Shown piece by piece: positions 10,921 through 22,140 of a stretch of 64,000 nucleotides of DNA. The notes beneath the pieces are model-generated. The model saw nothing but the letters and a program-made list of their open reading frames with translations. It was not told where the DNA came from and searched no databases. The DNA comes from Silene latifolia (Eukaryota > Streptophyta > Magnoliopsida > Caryophyllales > Caryophyllaceae), in NCBI RefSeq assembly GCF_048544455.1, contig NC_133526.1:512001-576000 (forward strand), written 5' to 3'. The position numbers were made by a program, and so were the translations under genes. Position 1 is the first letter of the stretch; each line of letters starts with the position of its first letter.

Positions 10921-12443
10921 GATACTCTTAGATCTATGTTTCTTAGTTTCTTACAATTTCCATCCAAGCCATTTTAATTGTAAGGTAAATAAATATCACA
11001 GTAGTATAACACTATCATCATCACTAGTACTTGTACCATAATACAACCAAAATACACATTCTAAACCCACTATAAGGAAGTATAGTAGATGTTTTAGTAT
11101 CTAACCTGCAATGCAATTATTTTGCTGACATCAAACCACAATAATATCATTTTAAGGAAGTATCAAAAAGTAAGTTCTGTGATCGCAGTATACAAACAAG
11201 TAACTGTGGCTTAAAAGGTTGCATATTGGTAAGAACATTTTTCTCATAGGAGTTCACATCACAAAGAGCTCTACACACCAAACAACAGCATGGCCACTAT
11301 GAATAACATCTTCAGCATTGCCTATAAAAGCATGAACTAAATCTATTGATACCTAACTTAAAGATAAATTTATATATCAAAATATCAAATTACCAGAGTA
11401 AAAATAAACGGTAGTTGTCACACATCGTTTCTAGTCATGATCATGAAATCAGTCACGGCGCAGTAATTTCAGCCGCTGCACCATAAAATCGGCAGATTCT
11501 ACCTCAAAATGCAGTCTCAGTAACCTTCAAAACCTTTAAACAAAAAGTAGATGCAATGTGGTGTTGCGATCCAGTCTAAACAACATTATTACTCATCATT
11601 GAATAATGCCCAGATAATCGCCGGAGCATCATCAATGAGTTCATCATCACCACATTGACATAGGCATAGAATCGAACATACTATAGAACATGGCAAGAAG
11701 GCGTCATGGTGTCCTTATGGCTTTACTAGCACTGTCGGATCCCCAATGTAGAATTCTTATGCTAATTGCAGATTTTGAAGATATCTCATTCCCGCTTTTT
11801 AATGGATAGAGGAAAAAATATTTGTTGAAAAAAAAGGAAAAACCAAAATTTTTATTTTGCAATCCAAAATTCCAAACAATTCCTTAGGGAATTAACATGA
11901 TGAAGTTTCTCTATGACAAGGTTGGTCCAGTATTACATTTAAATGAGAGGGAAAACCAGTGCAGCTAAATCTTCCTGGCTGTTTAGATAAGACAGGAACA
12001 GAATTGAAGGATTATAATAATTTAGCAGAATACATAAGAGAAATTTGAAAAAGACGAGAGACTGAAAGGATCATCCGCAAATAAATAGGAAAAAAGTTAA
12101 TGGATACTCTGTAGTAGTCTAGTACTCATTTGACCATAATTCAGTAAGCAAATTAATTAAGATATAAAAGACAAACTGACTATCGCACGATACAGTTATA
12201 GAGTTTCAGCTTTCAGAATATTATGAAATGAATAGGTCACCACATTTGAACAAGGAGCTCAGGCACTGATCTCAGAGGCTAACGATGAGTATGATATTCA
12301 TAGCGTGCATAAAATATATACGGAGTACAATTCATATACGCTGCAAGGCCAAATTGTAGCAGAAGTATACCAACCACCATAAAATTAAAGATTCTAAAGC
12401 ACATCATCCTAAGAAAAGAATAAAAGAAGTAAAAAGACCATAC
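10921..12443. other. HAKAI intronic remainder
   Basis: No coding exon could be recognised here on the minus strand, although the middle of the RING finger would be expected. No clear mobile element is seen. Confidence 0.45.
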
Positions 12444-13328
12444 CAGGCGACCATAAACTGCAATAGGGAAATCACACGACCACAAAAGTGGACTCGCTCT
12501 GCAAGCTGTCGTCGGGTCCTACGGCCAACAATTTTCACCATCGAAGCAGAAGTTGCAGAACCAAGACCTTTCGCCACAGGCAAATCAGCAAGAACGAGGT
12601 CATCAGGACATGCCACAGTCACTGTCTCCTCCGGCAAAGACTTGGCACCAACGCCTCCATCTACAGATGACCCTTTGTTAAGTCGACTTTGAAGCATTGT
12701 CCTCTTGCTACCACACCAATCTTCAGTCTAAAAACAACACCAGCACAAATGCATGCAAACACACCAACAAATCAGAAAATGTTTAAATTTGTGTACTGTG
12801 TCACCCAAGTATGTGGCCATTCGATAGCCAATCTCTTAAAATTGGCATGAAAAACCATTTTCGTCTGGTGGTTAAGACAGACCTCCTATAGGTCAAATGT
12901 TTAAATTTTCTCACTTGTTTGTATTTCGCCTATAATGAGTAAGGAGTCGAATGTAATCAGCCTTAATGACGGACGACATACTTTATCGAGAAGAAAATGC
13001 TTCAAGCATACATCATAAAGCAGAGTAGTTCAATCTCCCCTTTCATCCTACATAAGTGTGTTACAGTAGCAAAACTTTCTAACAACAGTTTTACAAAAAC
13101 AAACTTCTTGACAGGAAAAACATGGAAGCATAGCCCAAAACTGAGTTATATGCCTATACTAAACAGCAGACTACAGGTCATCAAGCAAAAGAATAAAACA
13201 ATTACTTTCCTTTGACCTAAGTACCTAACTCAACATAATAACTTGTAAAAAAAAAGTAAAAACCAAAAAAAAGTAAATTGTTCATCTCTCGTGAACTTCA
13301 GGTGGCTTTGTCATTAGTCACTTAAACA

Positions 13329-16300
13329 TTATGAATCATCACTGAGCAGCCCAACGAGCTCAGACTTCTTTAGCTTAGAGAACCCTTTCATGCCTCGAGC
13401 TTTAGCGAGCGCCTTTAACTCTACTATTTTCATACTATTCCAATCATTGAGCTCGATGCGTTGTTTACCTGTATCTTTTTCATCGTTAACAACTTCTTCA
13501 ACATCTAAATCATCAGCCTTCAATAACTTGCTGGTGGCTGTTTCGTCCACAAACTCATTTTCCGGATCCAATTCTACTTCCGGCTCCTCTAGTTCTTCAT
13601 CATCTTCTTCTTCCTCTTCTTCCTCCTCTTCTAATTCTAGCCCTGATGTTATATCTATTTCTGATTCCAAATCAGAATCGGATTCATAATCAGCGACTGG
13701 TTCATAATGAGTTCCGTTCATGTTTACGTCAAGCTCAGTTTGAGTTAGCGAATCATAGGTATCTTCACTTGAAACAATCGGCTCATACTTGACCCTTGGG
13801 ACTGGAGACCTACGCCTGAAATTTGAAACAGGCCTGCCGACCGAAGGTCTATGGGTTTCTTGTGGCTCTTCCTTAACAACACTTTTAGGTCTTGTAAATC
13901 TCTTGTTCTTATCTCCGACCGGTTTAGCATTCGGTCTAGTACGGTCAACACTGAACTCACTGCCATTGCCACCATTAACTTTTCTTTGACCTTGCTCGGC
14001 TGAATGTTTTCTCAGGAGGTTAAGAAGGGAATCAACTGTTTCACTCTCTTTGTTCTGTACTTCAATTGCTCCAAACTTGTTCTCCTCTTTGACAGCCGCC
14101 CTTTCACGAAGCTTGGCCTGGACCTTCCGAAAAAGTTCAACAATATCTCTCTCTCTTTCTCCTGGAGCAGCAGTGGCATTGGGCTTTGAGTTGTTAGAAA
14201 GAGAAAGTATTGGCCCGTTTTTTGTTGATACAAATTCAGATTCATCAAGGTTCTCAGAGTTGTCTTTCTCTTCATTGTATTTGTTCCTACTTCGAGAGAA
14301 TATATTCCTATTATGCCTAAAGTCCGGATTTCTTCTCTGACCACCAGAACCTGCCTTGCAGACAAACGACGCGTGTTTAAAAGAACACTTGGCAGAAATC
14401 ACTTTCGCCTGAAATGATTTAAATTTACTTCCAGGACAAGGTGATATGGAGATTGCTCTTCCAGATACTCCAAAGCAAGGGAGGGAGATGGTTTCAGGTG
14501 GTCCATAGCCTACAAAATCCAAGAATGGGAGAGAACTAAACCATGAAATACATGTAAAAATCACAAAAACTCTAGAAATGAAAGCGTGACAGAGCATAAA
14601 CATTAAACCCACACCCCTAACCACAAGTGATAGTCATGGATACAGTAGTAAAACAAATTGCGAGTTCTTCTTCCACAAAACACTGGTAGTCATCTACTCA
14701 TCTGACTAACTCATGTTGAACCCAAAAAAGATCTCAAGCTAGAAAGTCACAGAAAAAGATATACTCCGTATCATATTACATCATTAACAACATCTTAAAG
14801 CGTGATTTTCAAAAATCTAAACTAGTACATCTTTAACTACGCATGATCAAGTCAAAGACACAGTGCCGGAAATATGCAAATACACTGATCAAACTCACAC
14901 TAATTGAAGAAACACCAGAATGCTGGCACATCAATCCTCCACCAGACTAAGGATAATGTACCATACATAAGTTTTCAAAATTCATCTCTGAATTACATTG
15001 GCATCAGAAATAACTATACCCGCAAAAATATATGCTCGACTTTGCAATAAGAAGCCCACAACTCGACAGACAAATTAGAAACGGCATATGCAAAAAACAA
15101 TTTCAAAATTAGCAATCCTAGGTAGGACAAGATAACTCAAAGGAAGTCCTAAATTGTTCTTTTCATCTTTGGAAACCATTTCATCAGAGTCATAAGGGTC
15201 CTTCAGTACCACTAATCCACTACATCTCCCGTGAAAACACAACTGCCATAGCATGAAATCGTCAAATACATTAATAGACTTAGTTAGGGCCACGAGCAAT
15301 ACATTGTCAATTATGCCCATAGTTAGTAGCAAGCCATAAGTACAATAGAACATACGGAGTATTATTATTTCAGTACCACCACGTCTCACCAACGAAAAAA
15401 TGACTGAGATAATCATTGGTACTGATGAAATCTACTGTGACTGGGAAAATATCTAACCACAAAAGATCAACAGGATTATGTACAACAGTACAAGATAAAG
15501 CTCGACCATCTATGTGAATGTAAGAAAGGTAGGTGCGGACTCAAAAAACGTCTTATCTCCATCCCAAAGTTACTATCCCCATTTGAATACGGTGGCCAAC
15601 CAAATTCAACTTAGAGCATCAATTAACACTCACGCACCTCAATCATCTATCAGGCTAAGAATATTGTATCATACATACGTTCTCAAAATTCCTCCTGGAA
15701 CTACGATTGGCATTAGAAAGGCGAAAGTTTATGCTCGACTTTGCAATAAGAAGCCCAGAATTCGACAGACAAAGCAATTTCCAAATTAGTAATCCTAGGT
15801 AGAACAAGATAACTCAAAGGAAGCCTGAAATCAAACTATAGCGAAGAAAAAGCGCGACTTCCCCTAATTCTTTTCCTAGATTCTAATTATGAAAAACATC
15901 AAATAACAAGCCATTACACGGCATTTGGCATTTCTACATACACTTGGTGTGCATCATCAATAGCTCTACTAAAACACCCAAATTTTCGCGAAAGTTAACA
16001 ACTTTATAACACAAACACAAACACCAAGTAAAGGAAGCGTTACATATGATTTGCCCACTTACTCATTTACTCCCCCGATTCGATTTTCGCAAAAGTTAGT
16101 TAAAAACCAATTACAAAGGAGTGTGGCCGCCCACCCAACTCATTACTTCCTCCGATTCATCTGGTTCTTTACGATTATTTCTGTTTCTTATAAGAGTAGG
16201 TTAATCAAACAAAATAATCAGATGAATCGGAGAAATTAATCAGCAAGTCTACTTCCTGAGGAACAGTTTCATGATTAACAATTCGCACACCGATGATTTC

Positions 16301-16382
16301 AATTGGAAATGTAAATGATGGAAGTATAAGAAAAAAGGGTACCTTGAAGATTGGTAGAGATAATGTTTAGGGCAGGAGACAT
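13329..16382 (-). CDS. RHON1: Rho-N domain protein RHON1, chloroplast
   Basis: There are two coding exons, 16382-16343 (MSPALNIISTNLQ) and 14509-13329, joined in phase across GT-AG borders (CAAG|GTACC and TTGTAG|GC). They give 406 residues with no lesion. The first 60-70 residues are rich in Ser, Ile and Lys with few acids and read as a chloroplast transit peptide. The middle is low-complexity and basic, and an acidic run of Glu/Asp follows near residues 330-350. The last about 40 residues (MKIVELKALAKARGMKGFSK onward) form the Rho-N domain, an RNA-binding fold shared with bacterial Rho. In Arabidopsis RHON1 works with RNase E in plastid RNA processing and helps terminate plastid transcription. 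The start follows a TATA box by about 55 bases. The intron holds a displaced piece of the gene at 23-27 kb. Confidence 0.93.
14910..15825. repeat. S26-gene fragment between direct repeats inside the RHON1 intron
   Basis: Positions about 15154-15628 match 24661-25145, that is, part of exon 3 of the S26-like gene plus the adjoining intron, including shared phrases such as CATACGGAGTATTATTATTT. Because intron sequence is included, this was a DNA copy and not a processed mRNA. It is flanked by two direct repeats of about 190-210 bp (about 14940-15153 and 15629-15823), both containing ATGCTCGACTTTGCAATAAG and GATAACTCAAAGGAAG. The coding part no longer reads through and is a fossil. Confidence 0.78.
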
Positions 16383-16436
16383 GACCTTCAAGAGGTGTTT
16401 TAATGGCGGCTTTTTTATTTGGATTTCTTTAACAGC

Positions 16437-16446
16437 TTTTATATAT
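16437..16446 (-). promoter_or_regulatory. TATA box of RHON1
   Basis: TATATAAAA on the minus strand (context CTCCATATATAAAAGCTG), about 55 bases upstream of the ATG at 16382, which implies a 5' leader of only some 25-30 bases. Confidence 0.6.
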
Positions 16447-16449
16447 GGA

Positions 16450-17580
16450 GTATTGGAGTATATCCGACTGAGTGTCGTTATTTGGCGCTTTGCATTTGGG
16501 ACTTGGAAGCTACACGTCTTCTCCTAAATGTGGTGACACACACCCGTCTTCATTCAGCTTTAAAAAATATTTTCCTATCTTATCTAGATAAATTGTAAGA
16601 CAATCTTTCAGTTAAATACACACGTCGCGTCGTAAATCGTTTTTTTTTTTGAAAATCCAGGGTTATGGTGGGATCCATGAGTGTCTGGCGTATTTAATTA
16701 TTCAGATATCCGTCTTTTCGAACATGCGCTAAATTCCGTGTCGCAACAAATTATATAAAATAATCTTATGGAATACTTCTTCGAATTAATATTATGATAA
16801 AATTCTATACAATCCGTGTAAAGAAAATGCATAACATTTACGCATAATTAATTACAAATGCAAGTAATGTGATTAAATTACATAATTTTTGAAACAAAAT
16901 TACACAATAAAATTACAGAAGGAATTACAGTTATATACGGGTTCGAACATACAACGGAAATGAATTACAAAAATGAATTACATGTATTTTTGTTAATATT
17001 ATTGTACCACAAATTCTCAACATAATTTTTTAAAATTACAGGGTACAAAATTTCAAAAAACGATACTGCCGCATATGTACTTCGAATATAAAACTCGGCA
17101 TGTTAACTATCAGCCGCGCACACCGAAATTGGTAGGTGACAATGATAGGAAACCGAGTTAATATAGTCTTCAACAAGCATTTAAAGCTATTTTTAATTTT
17201 TTTTTACTCTAAAAAAACAAATAAATAAATTTTATTTTAATTTACAAGTGATTACAAATTTTTTAGTAAATTTTTTTTAATAAATAATTCACAATTATTA
17301 TAACAATTATTGTTTAAATAATAAAAACACGATAAGGTAAGTCTAAAAACTTTAAAATATGTTTTTTTAAGAAAAAATAATCCTCTCAGATCTGTATAGA
17401 AAGTCGTTCATCACCGAGGATTTATGTACTTGGAGCAAAAATTCTGGCAATTTAACTAAGTCGATCTTGGTTAAAACGACTGAAATTCTGGCAATTTAAC
17501 TAAGTCGATCTTGGTTCAACCCGTGCAAAATTTAACAATAGAAATGCAAAAACAAATATACATCAAAAAAAACATTCATT
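16450..17580. other. Intergenic DNA with a 44-bp direct repeat
   Basis: No gene is seen. A unit starting AAATTCTGGCAATTTAAC and ending GATCTTGGTT occurs twice (17439-17472 and 17483-17516). The stretch from some point here to 17627 may be the body of the Helitron whose 3' end is at 17627, but its 5' end was not recognised. Confidence 0.45.
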
Positions 17581-17595
17581 CTGGCCCAGATACAT

Positions 17596-17627
17596 ACCCG
17601 TGCAATTTTGCACGGGTTTAAAACTAG
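17596..17627 (+). mobile_element. Helitron 3' terminus
   Basis: A perfect hairpin (ACCCGTGCA-ATTT-TGCACGGGT, 17596-17617) is followed after six bases by CTAG and then T (17628), the standard Helitron 3' end. The hairpin resembles that of the minus-strand Helitron at 470-2569. The 5' boundary is not placed. Confidence 0.5.
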
Positions 17628-18769
17628 TTTTTCTCTACATGACAATAACAAACATAAAAAATAAATGTATATAACTAAAAACTAATTATTATTTTTACGT
17701 AAAGTTAAGCGAAACGAGATCGAGCCCAAAAATAAGTTTTTAAACCTACTTTGGTAATAGATAGTTCTGTTTAAATTGACAACCGATTTCTTGTTTTAAT
17801 TTTGAGCCCACGAGCCCGCGGATCGGCCCGCCTATTTAAATGGGCGGGCTTGTATAATCAAACTTCGCCCGCTATAATGGACACATGCAGCAAAATTAGG
17901 CCCGTCCGTCAATTTTTTCAAGTGTAGGCTCGTCCATGTCCGGCCCAAGCCCGCAAATGATCACCTCTAGTCCGTCAATTTATGTGTACGTATATAGTCA
18001 ATTTAGTTTTTAGCTTAGTTGTTAAATATAAATATAAATAATTTTATTCATGAAAACAATGGTTTTACTCCTTATGGACAATTTTTAGTATATTTGTTAT
18101 GTTCCTTTTTTCCCGACTTACTTATTATCTCTTTGTTTTCAATAATTTATGAAGGATCTCATAATCTGGGGTAACAAAACATTTCTCATTTTTTTTCAAA
18201 TCATGAGATTTTTCAATACTCATTTTTATGAGGCAACCAAGCGAACCTAAAACTAAATATTTTAATATTATCTGTAATTTAAATTAAAAAAATATTTAAA
18301 TTACAAAAATTAATATTAATATTAATTTATTTTTCTAATAATAATGTATGAATGTTAATATTATGTAATAATATTTTTGATTTTTTATATTCAAATTTAA
18401 TATAAACTAATATTTCGCACATCGAGTCGGACATGTTTTGATCTAGAATTAACAAGTCATTCCGGGTGAATGGGGTAGTCAAAATTTACGGGTTTTATGG
18501 CCCATTATAAATTAATATCAACAATTATTTTCCTAAAAAACAATCACTTAATTATACAATGTAATTGATTTAGCGAAATTAAATATATTTATCATATACG
18601 AAATGATGAAAAAAATAGTTTTAGGTCCATTTCGGTGAAAGACCAAACCGAATATTTCGGGTTAATCGGGTCCAAGACTTAAAGTTATAGGTCCGATCTT
18701 CGGTTCACAATTTTTTTTTTCAGTCTTCTATCCAATTTTGTCCGATCTTGGACCGACGCTCAGTCCTAA
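17628..18769. other. Intergenic AT-rich DNA
   Basis: No gene, RNA or bounded element could be supported. Confidence 0.4.
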
Positions 18770-19086
18770 GCCCTTGTTTGTGTACTACTTCATCAGGGCA
18801 CCCTCAAAAGTAGAGGGAAAGGAAGGGGAGGGGGAAGGAGGGAAGAGAAAGGGAGGTAAGGGAAGGGGAGGGCAAATGAAATGTGGGTGTTTGGATACAA
18901 TTTCTTTCCAAATCTTGCCTATTGTGGAGAGATTATGATTTGCCTTGGAGGAAGGAAAATGGAACCCTCCAAATCTCTCCCCCTCCATTTCCCTCCACCC
19001 TTATTTGCTATCCAAACAAAGGATTTTCAATCCCCTACTCTCCCTCCCTTTCTTTTCCCTCCAAATCACTCAATCCAAACACACCC
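18770..19086 (-). mobile_element. Tourist-like foldback MITE, same family as 10341-10920
   Basis: The right end reads CAATCCAAACACACCC followed by TTA, the inverse of the GGGTGTGTTTGGATTG end at 10341. Inside are the same purine- and pyrimidine-rich arms and the TTTGCTATCCAAACAAAGG phrase. The left end (GCCCTTGTTTG) is less well matched. Confidence 0.6.
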
Positions 19087-19272
19087 TTAGAGTCTTAGAC
19101 CAATTGAAACATGCCATGGTGGCCCAAATTAGCTATGTTGGTCCAACGTTATCCGCAGCTCCAATCCAAGCTAAAGTTGCGCTGTGGCCCATCCGAAGAC
19201 CCGTCGTCTCGTGCCGGCACTCACTATTCTCCGTGCGTGACACCTGAGTTGGCATTTTGCATAAAATATCAC

Positions 19273-19546
19273 CGGAAATTCACGTGGTATCCTTGATATT
19301 TGACATTTTGGATAAAATATTCAATTTTTTTATCTGGAAAACATTTTGCACAAAATATCCTTTGACATACAAAACTCGTAGTCACGGGATCCAAATGTCT
19401 TTTTTTTTCAAATCGTAGTGCTCCGAAAGATGATCAATTTGAAAAAAGAATCGTCATTTTCTGAATTAGTAAACACAAATTATGGCATTTTAAAAAAATT
19501 TGGATACGTGCAAAATGTCAAACAGGAGTATCGTGTGAATTTGCCG
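19273..19546. mobile_element. Small element related to the one at 43082-43533
   Basis: Imperfect terminal inverted repeats CGGAAATTCACGTGGTATCC and, inverted, GGAGTATCGTGTGAATTTGC. The inner phrases (GATAAAATAT, CAAATCGTAGTGCTC, GATGATCAATTTG) recur in the 452-bp element at 43082. A target duplication is not evident. Confidence 0.5.
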
Positions 19547-20311
19547 TTTTGTTTATTTACTCCACGTTTGCTAATTGCAAGGTATTTTTTCTTTAAATTC
19601 TAATATTTTTTTTTACCAAAACTCTCTTATTGAACTAATATCTCTTATTGAATCCGTCCTATACCATAGAAAAATAGCTAGCATAGTATTGATAATAATG
19701 TTAAACTAAAGTGAACTAAAATAAATTGAAAGAAATTGAAATTATGTCTAAAAATAAGGCCTAACATATCCTGATCCATAACAATTACCGCCAAATTTGA
19801 GGTGTCACTCGCGCTAAAACCCTAAACCATATCCTTTAACTAATCCCTCTAATGGAGTCATTAACCACATAACCATCATCATTAGATTGGGTAATCTCCG
19901 TCAAATCCAATAAACTACTCTTTAACCACACCGGTTAAAAGTCACTCACTTGTTGTCCCCGTTATCGTCACCCCGGACCAAACCCACATTCCGCAATCCC
20001 CAACGCAAAACCCGAAACCTAATCATCTTATATTGGCCGGGTCCTCGTTTGTGGATATTAAGGAATCCGTCAACTAACATACATTGTTACCTCAAATGTA
20101 TGAGGCTTTATTATATTCACATTTTAAATATATGATTAAAACAAGTATTGGTCTACTAAGACGTAAATTCTTGTTAATACCCCGTTCCAAGTTAATATGA
20201 TACTTAGTCTACTTACTATTTACTATGACAAGTATGTCTTAGGAACTAAAGTGGGCTACCATTGAAGCTCGAGCCTATGCAACGTTAGTACACTATATAG
20301 CGGCAAACTTT
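19547..20311. other. Intergenic DNA
   Basis: No gene or bounded element seen. Confidence 0.4.
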
Positions 20312-20970
20312 TTGAAAGCTTTATCAATTTTGTTCGTGTATCGCACACAACGAACTGGTGCTCTACCGGAAGATGCATATAAATCAATTAGTGTGTTTAA
20401 TACTAGCAACAATGAATCTTTGTTTGGGTCCCCAAAATTCTCCTTAGAATTTTTACCTTTTGAATATTTTGAAATCAAGGCAACTTTCAAGGACTTGGTT
20501 TTATGTTCCCGTCATCGATTTAGGGGGGACATTAAGGATCGGGAGTTGTACATTACGAATCCAGTAACCAAGCAATGAGTTGCTCTGCCTCCATGCCCCT
20601 TTGAATACTCTGCGCCCCATGCTGCTTTAGTATGCCAAGAGCCTTATGGCTTCACCCAAGATTACAAGTTTCGGGTTGTTTTGATTACTCCCTTCCCGGA
20701 ACCGGTTTATGAAATGTTAGTTTATTGTTCCGAGATTGGTAAATGGAAGAGATTTAATCTTAGTGTGCCGATCAAGCATGGAGTAGACCTTCATTATTTT
20801 ACTGTATTTGAGATTGTTGTTTGTAACGACGTCATCTACATTCACGAGTTGTATTTTGTGATGGCGTTTAATCCGTTTGATGTGGATGAGTCGACTGACA
20901 CTACTACCATTGAGCCTAAGCTTCTCCCGTCGTTGTCAGACCGAGTTGACGATTATATGGTGGGTCGTTT
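20312..20970 (+). pseudogene. F-box-associated gene fragment, plus-strand arm of the foldback
   Basis: The reading frame resembles the F-box-associated domain of the minus-strand neighbour: NTSNNESLFGSPKFSLEFLP, then RELYITNPVTKQ and a TGA where the other arm has Trp (KQWVALPP). After the stop the frame continues with YEMLVYCSEIGKWKRFNLSV and HELYFVMAFNPFDVDES. The F-box itself is not present upstream. With a stop, no F-box and no visible C-terminal end, this cannot be a normal F-box protein. Its interest lies in pairing with 20998-21580. Confidence 0.78.
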
Positions 20971-21580
20971 AATCGTCGTTGTCCCAAAGACTCGTACAAA
21001 CGACCCACCATATAATCGTCCAACTCGGTCTGGCAACGACGGGAGAAGCTTAGGCTCAATGTTAGTAGTGTCAGTCGACTCATCCACATCAAACGGATTA
21101 AACGCCACCACAAAATACAACTCGTGAATGTAGACGACGTAGTTACAAACAACAATCTCAAATACAGTAAAATAATGAAGGTCTACTCCATGCTTGATCG
21201 GCACACTAAGATTAAATCTCTTCCATTTACCAATCTCGGAACAATAAACTAACATTTCATAAACCGGTCCCGGGAAGGGAGTAATCAAAACAACCCGAAA
21301 CTTGTAATCTTGGGTGAAGCCATAAGGCTCTTGGCATACTAAAGCAGCATGGGGCGCAGAGTATTCAAAGGGGCATGGAGGCAAAGCAACCCATTGCTTG
21401 GTTACTGGATTCGTAATGTACAACTCCCGAACCTTGCTGTCCCCCTAGATTGGTGACGGGAACATAAAACCAAGTCCTTGAAAGTTGCCTTAATTTCGAA
21501 ATATTCACAAGGTAAATATTCCATGGAGAATTTCGGGGACCCAAACACCGCTTCGTTGTTGCTAGTATTACACACACTAG
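20388..21580. repeat. Large inverted repeat (foldback) of F-box gene sequence
   Basis: The left arm, about 20388-20970, and the right arm, about 20998-21580, are inverted copies separated by about 27 bases; the loop is closed by GGGTCGTTT against AAACGACCC. The inner some 430 bases per arm differ at roughly ten positions by eye (near 98 percent identity), while the outer 150 bases are clearly more diverged. Individual differences (TGA versus TGG, GAC versus TAC, a one-base indel near 20949) argue against a simple read-through artefact of assembly. A transcript across both arms would fold into a hairpin of nearly 600 bp. Confidence 0.88.
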
Positions 21581-21833
21581 TTGGACGATCGTCTAACAGG
21601 TTTGCAATGAACGTCCATGGCGGCTCGTCGTCATCCATATTAGAACCTGGTTCACAAAGACTATATATTTCCTTCTTATAATCGGAGAAAAGAACTCCAA
21701 ATTTAGGATCGGAGATTAGAGAACACCAGCGCTTGTTTACCGGACTTGTTTACCGGACTGATTGACAAGACGGAAGTCTAAATAATATTTGGGTTAACAA
21801 ATTGTCATCCAAATCTTCAATTGTTTTGTTCAT
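20998..21833 (-). pseudogene. F-box protein gene copy B, minus-strand arm
   Basis: Starting at 21833 the frame reads MNKTIEDLDDNLLTQILFRL and PSCQSVR, an F-box. A 13-base tandem duplication (GTCCGGTAAACAA twice, about 21734-21759) then brings a TAA into frame. The reading resumes with VNKRWCSLISDPKFGVLF, DDDEPPWTFIANLLD, NTSNNEAVFGSPKFSMEYLP, a break near the CCCCCT run at about 21440, and then ITNPVTKQWVALPPCPFEY, YEMLVYCSEIGKWKRFNLSV and LPSLPDRV. It runs straight into the loop of the foldback, so the C-terminal end is missing. F-box proteins with this F-box-associated region pick substrates for SCF ligases, but this copy is not expected to work as one. Its upstream half is shared with 3998-4720. 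Confidence 0.8.
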
Positions 21834-22140
21834 TTTTGTGATTTTTCTGTGTTTTTGCAACAATATACTTCTTCATCGTATGCCTTATATACAGCAAACT
21901 AGAGTACTAAAAAGCATCATATACAAATCGTGCGGTCACTAGTAAAAAGTACTAAAAGCATCATTTTATTCCTAACTTTACTTTTTGGGTATATTATCGG
22001 GTTTAGTCTGGATTCGAGCCGGATAGAAATACTAGGTGATAATTCCTAACCTTACTTATCGAAGATGTGCAGTATGTGGTTAAAACAACAGAGGTATCGT
22101 AGACAACAGATCTAAAAGTCCAATCTCACTCCTCTTTATT
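21446..22140. repeat. Dispersed duplicate of 3998-4720
   Basis: Same orientation as the copy at 4 kb. It contains the first third of the F-box gene and about 300 bases of its upstream flank. The right end of similarity (near CACTCCTCTTTATTATA) is the same in both. Confidence 0.85.

Larger units (their letters stand above)
9072..12697 (-). pseudogene. HAKAI: HAKAI-type RING E3 ligase gene, decayed
   Basis: In plants HAKAI belongs to the m6A RNA methylation writer complex in the nucleus. Exon 1 (12697-12444) encodes MLQSRLNKG, the ETVTVACPDDLVLADLPVAK block and the RRQLAERVHFC start of the RING finger, ending at GRL before GTATGG. A late exon (9967-9072) encodes CDERIQKIQTMKMMEGIFIC, the zinc-binding APHCLKS stretch, and a Pro/Gln-rich tail ending GGKQD. 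Three lesions are visible. One base is missing between HFC and CDFPIAVYG in exon 1, a TGA follows RGPPRPG at about 9730, and the frame shifts near 9475 in the Pro-rich tail. The small exon carrying the middle of the RING (the CEHAFCL...ARSD region) was not found between 9967 and 12444. The remaining frames are well conserved, so decay is recent or some lesions are sequence errors. A 5' untranslated intron may end just above 12727. Confidence 0.82.

Noticed and set aside
10387-10967. Several overlapping Pro/Gly-rich open frames on both strands
   Set aside because: They arise from purine/pyrimidine strand bias of the MITE cluster.
13390-13689. Ser-rich open frame on the plus strand
   Set aside because: Antisense shadow of the acidic Glu-rich tract of RHON1.
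20953-21161. Possible new C-terminal protein ends crossing the foldback loop
   Set aside because: The frames simply read from one arm into the antisense of the other; they have no family support.
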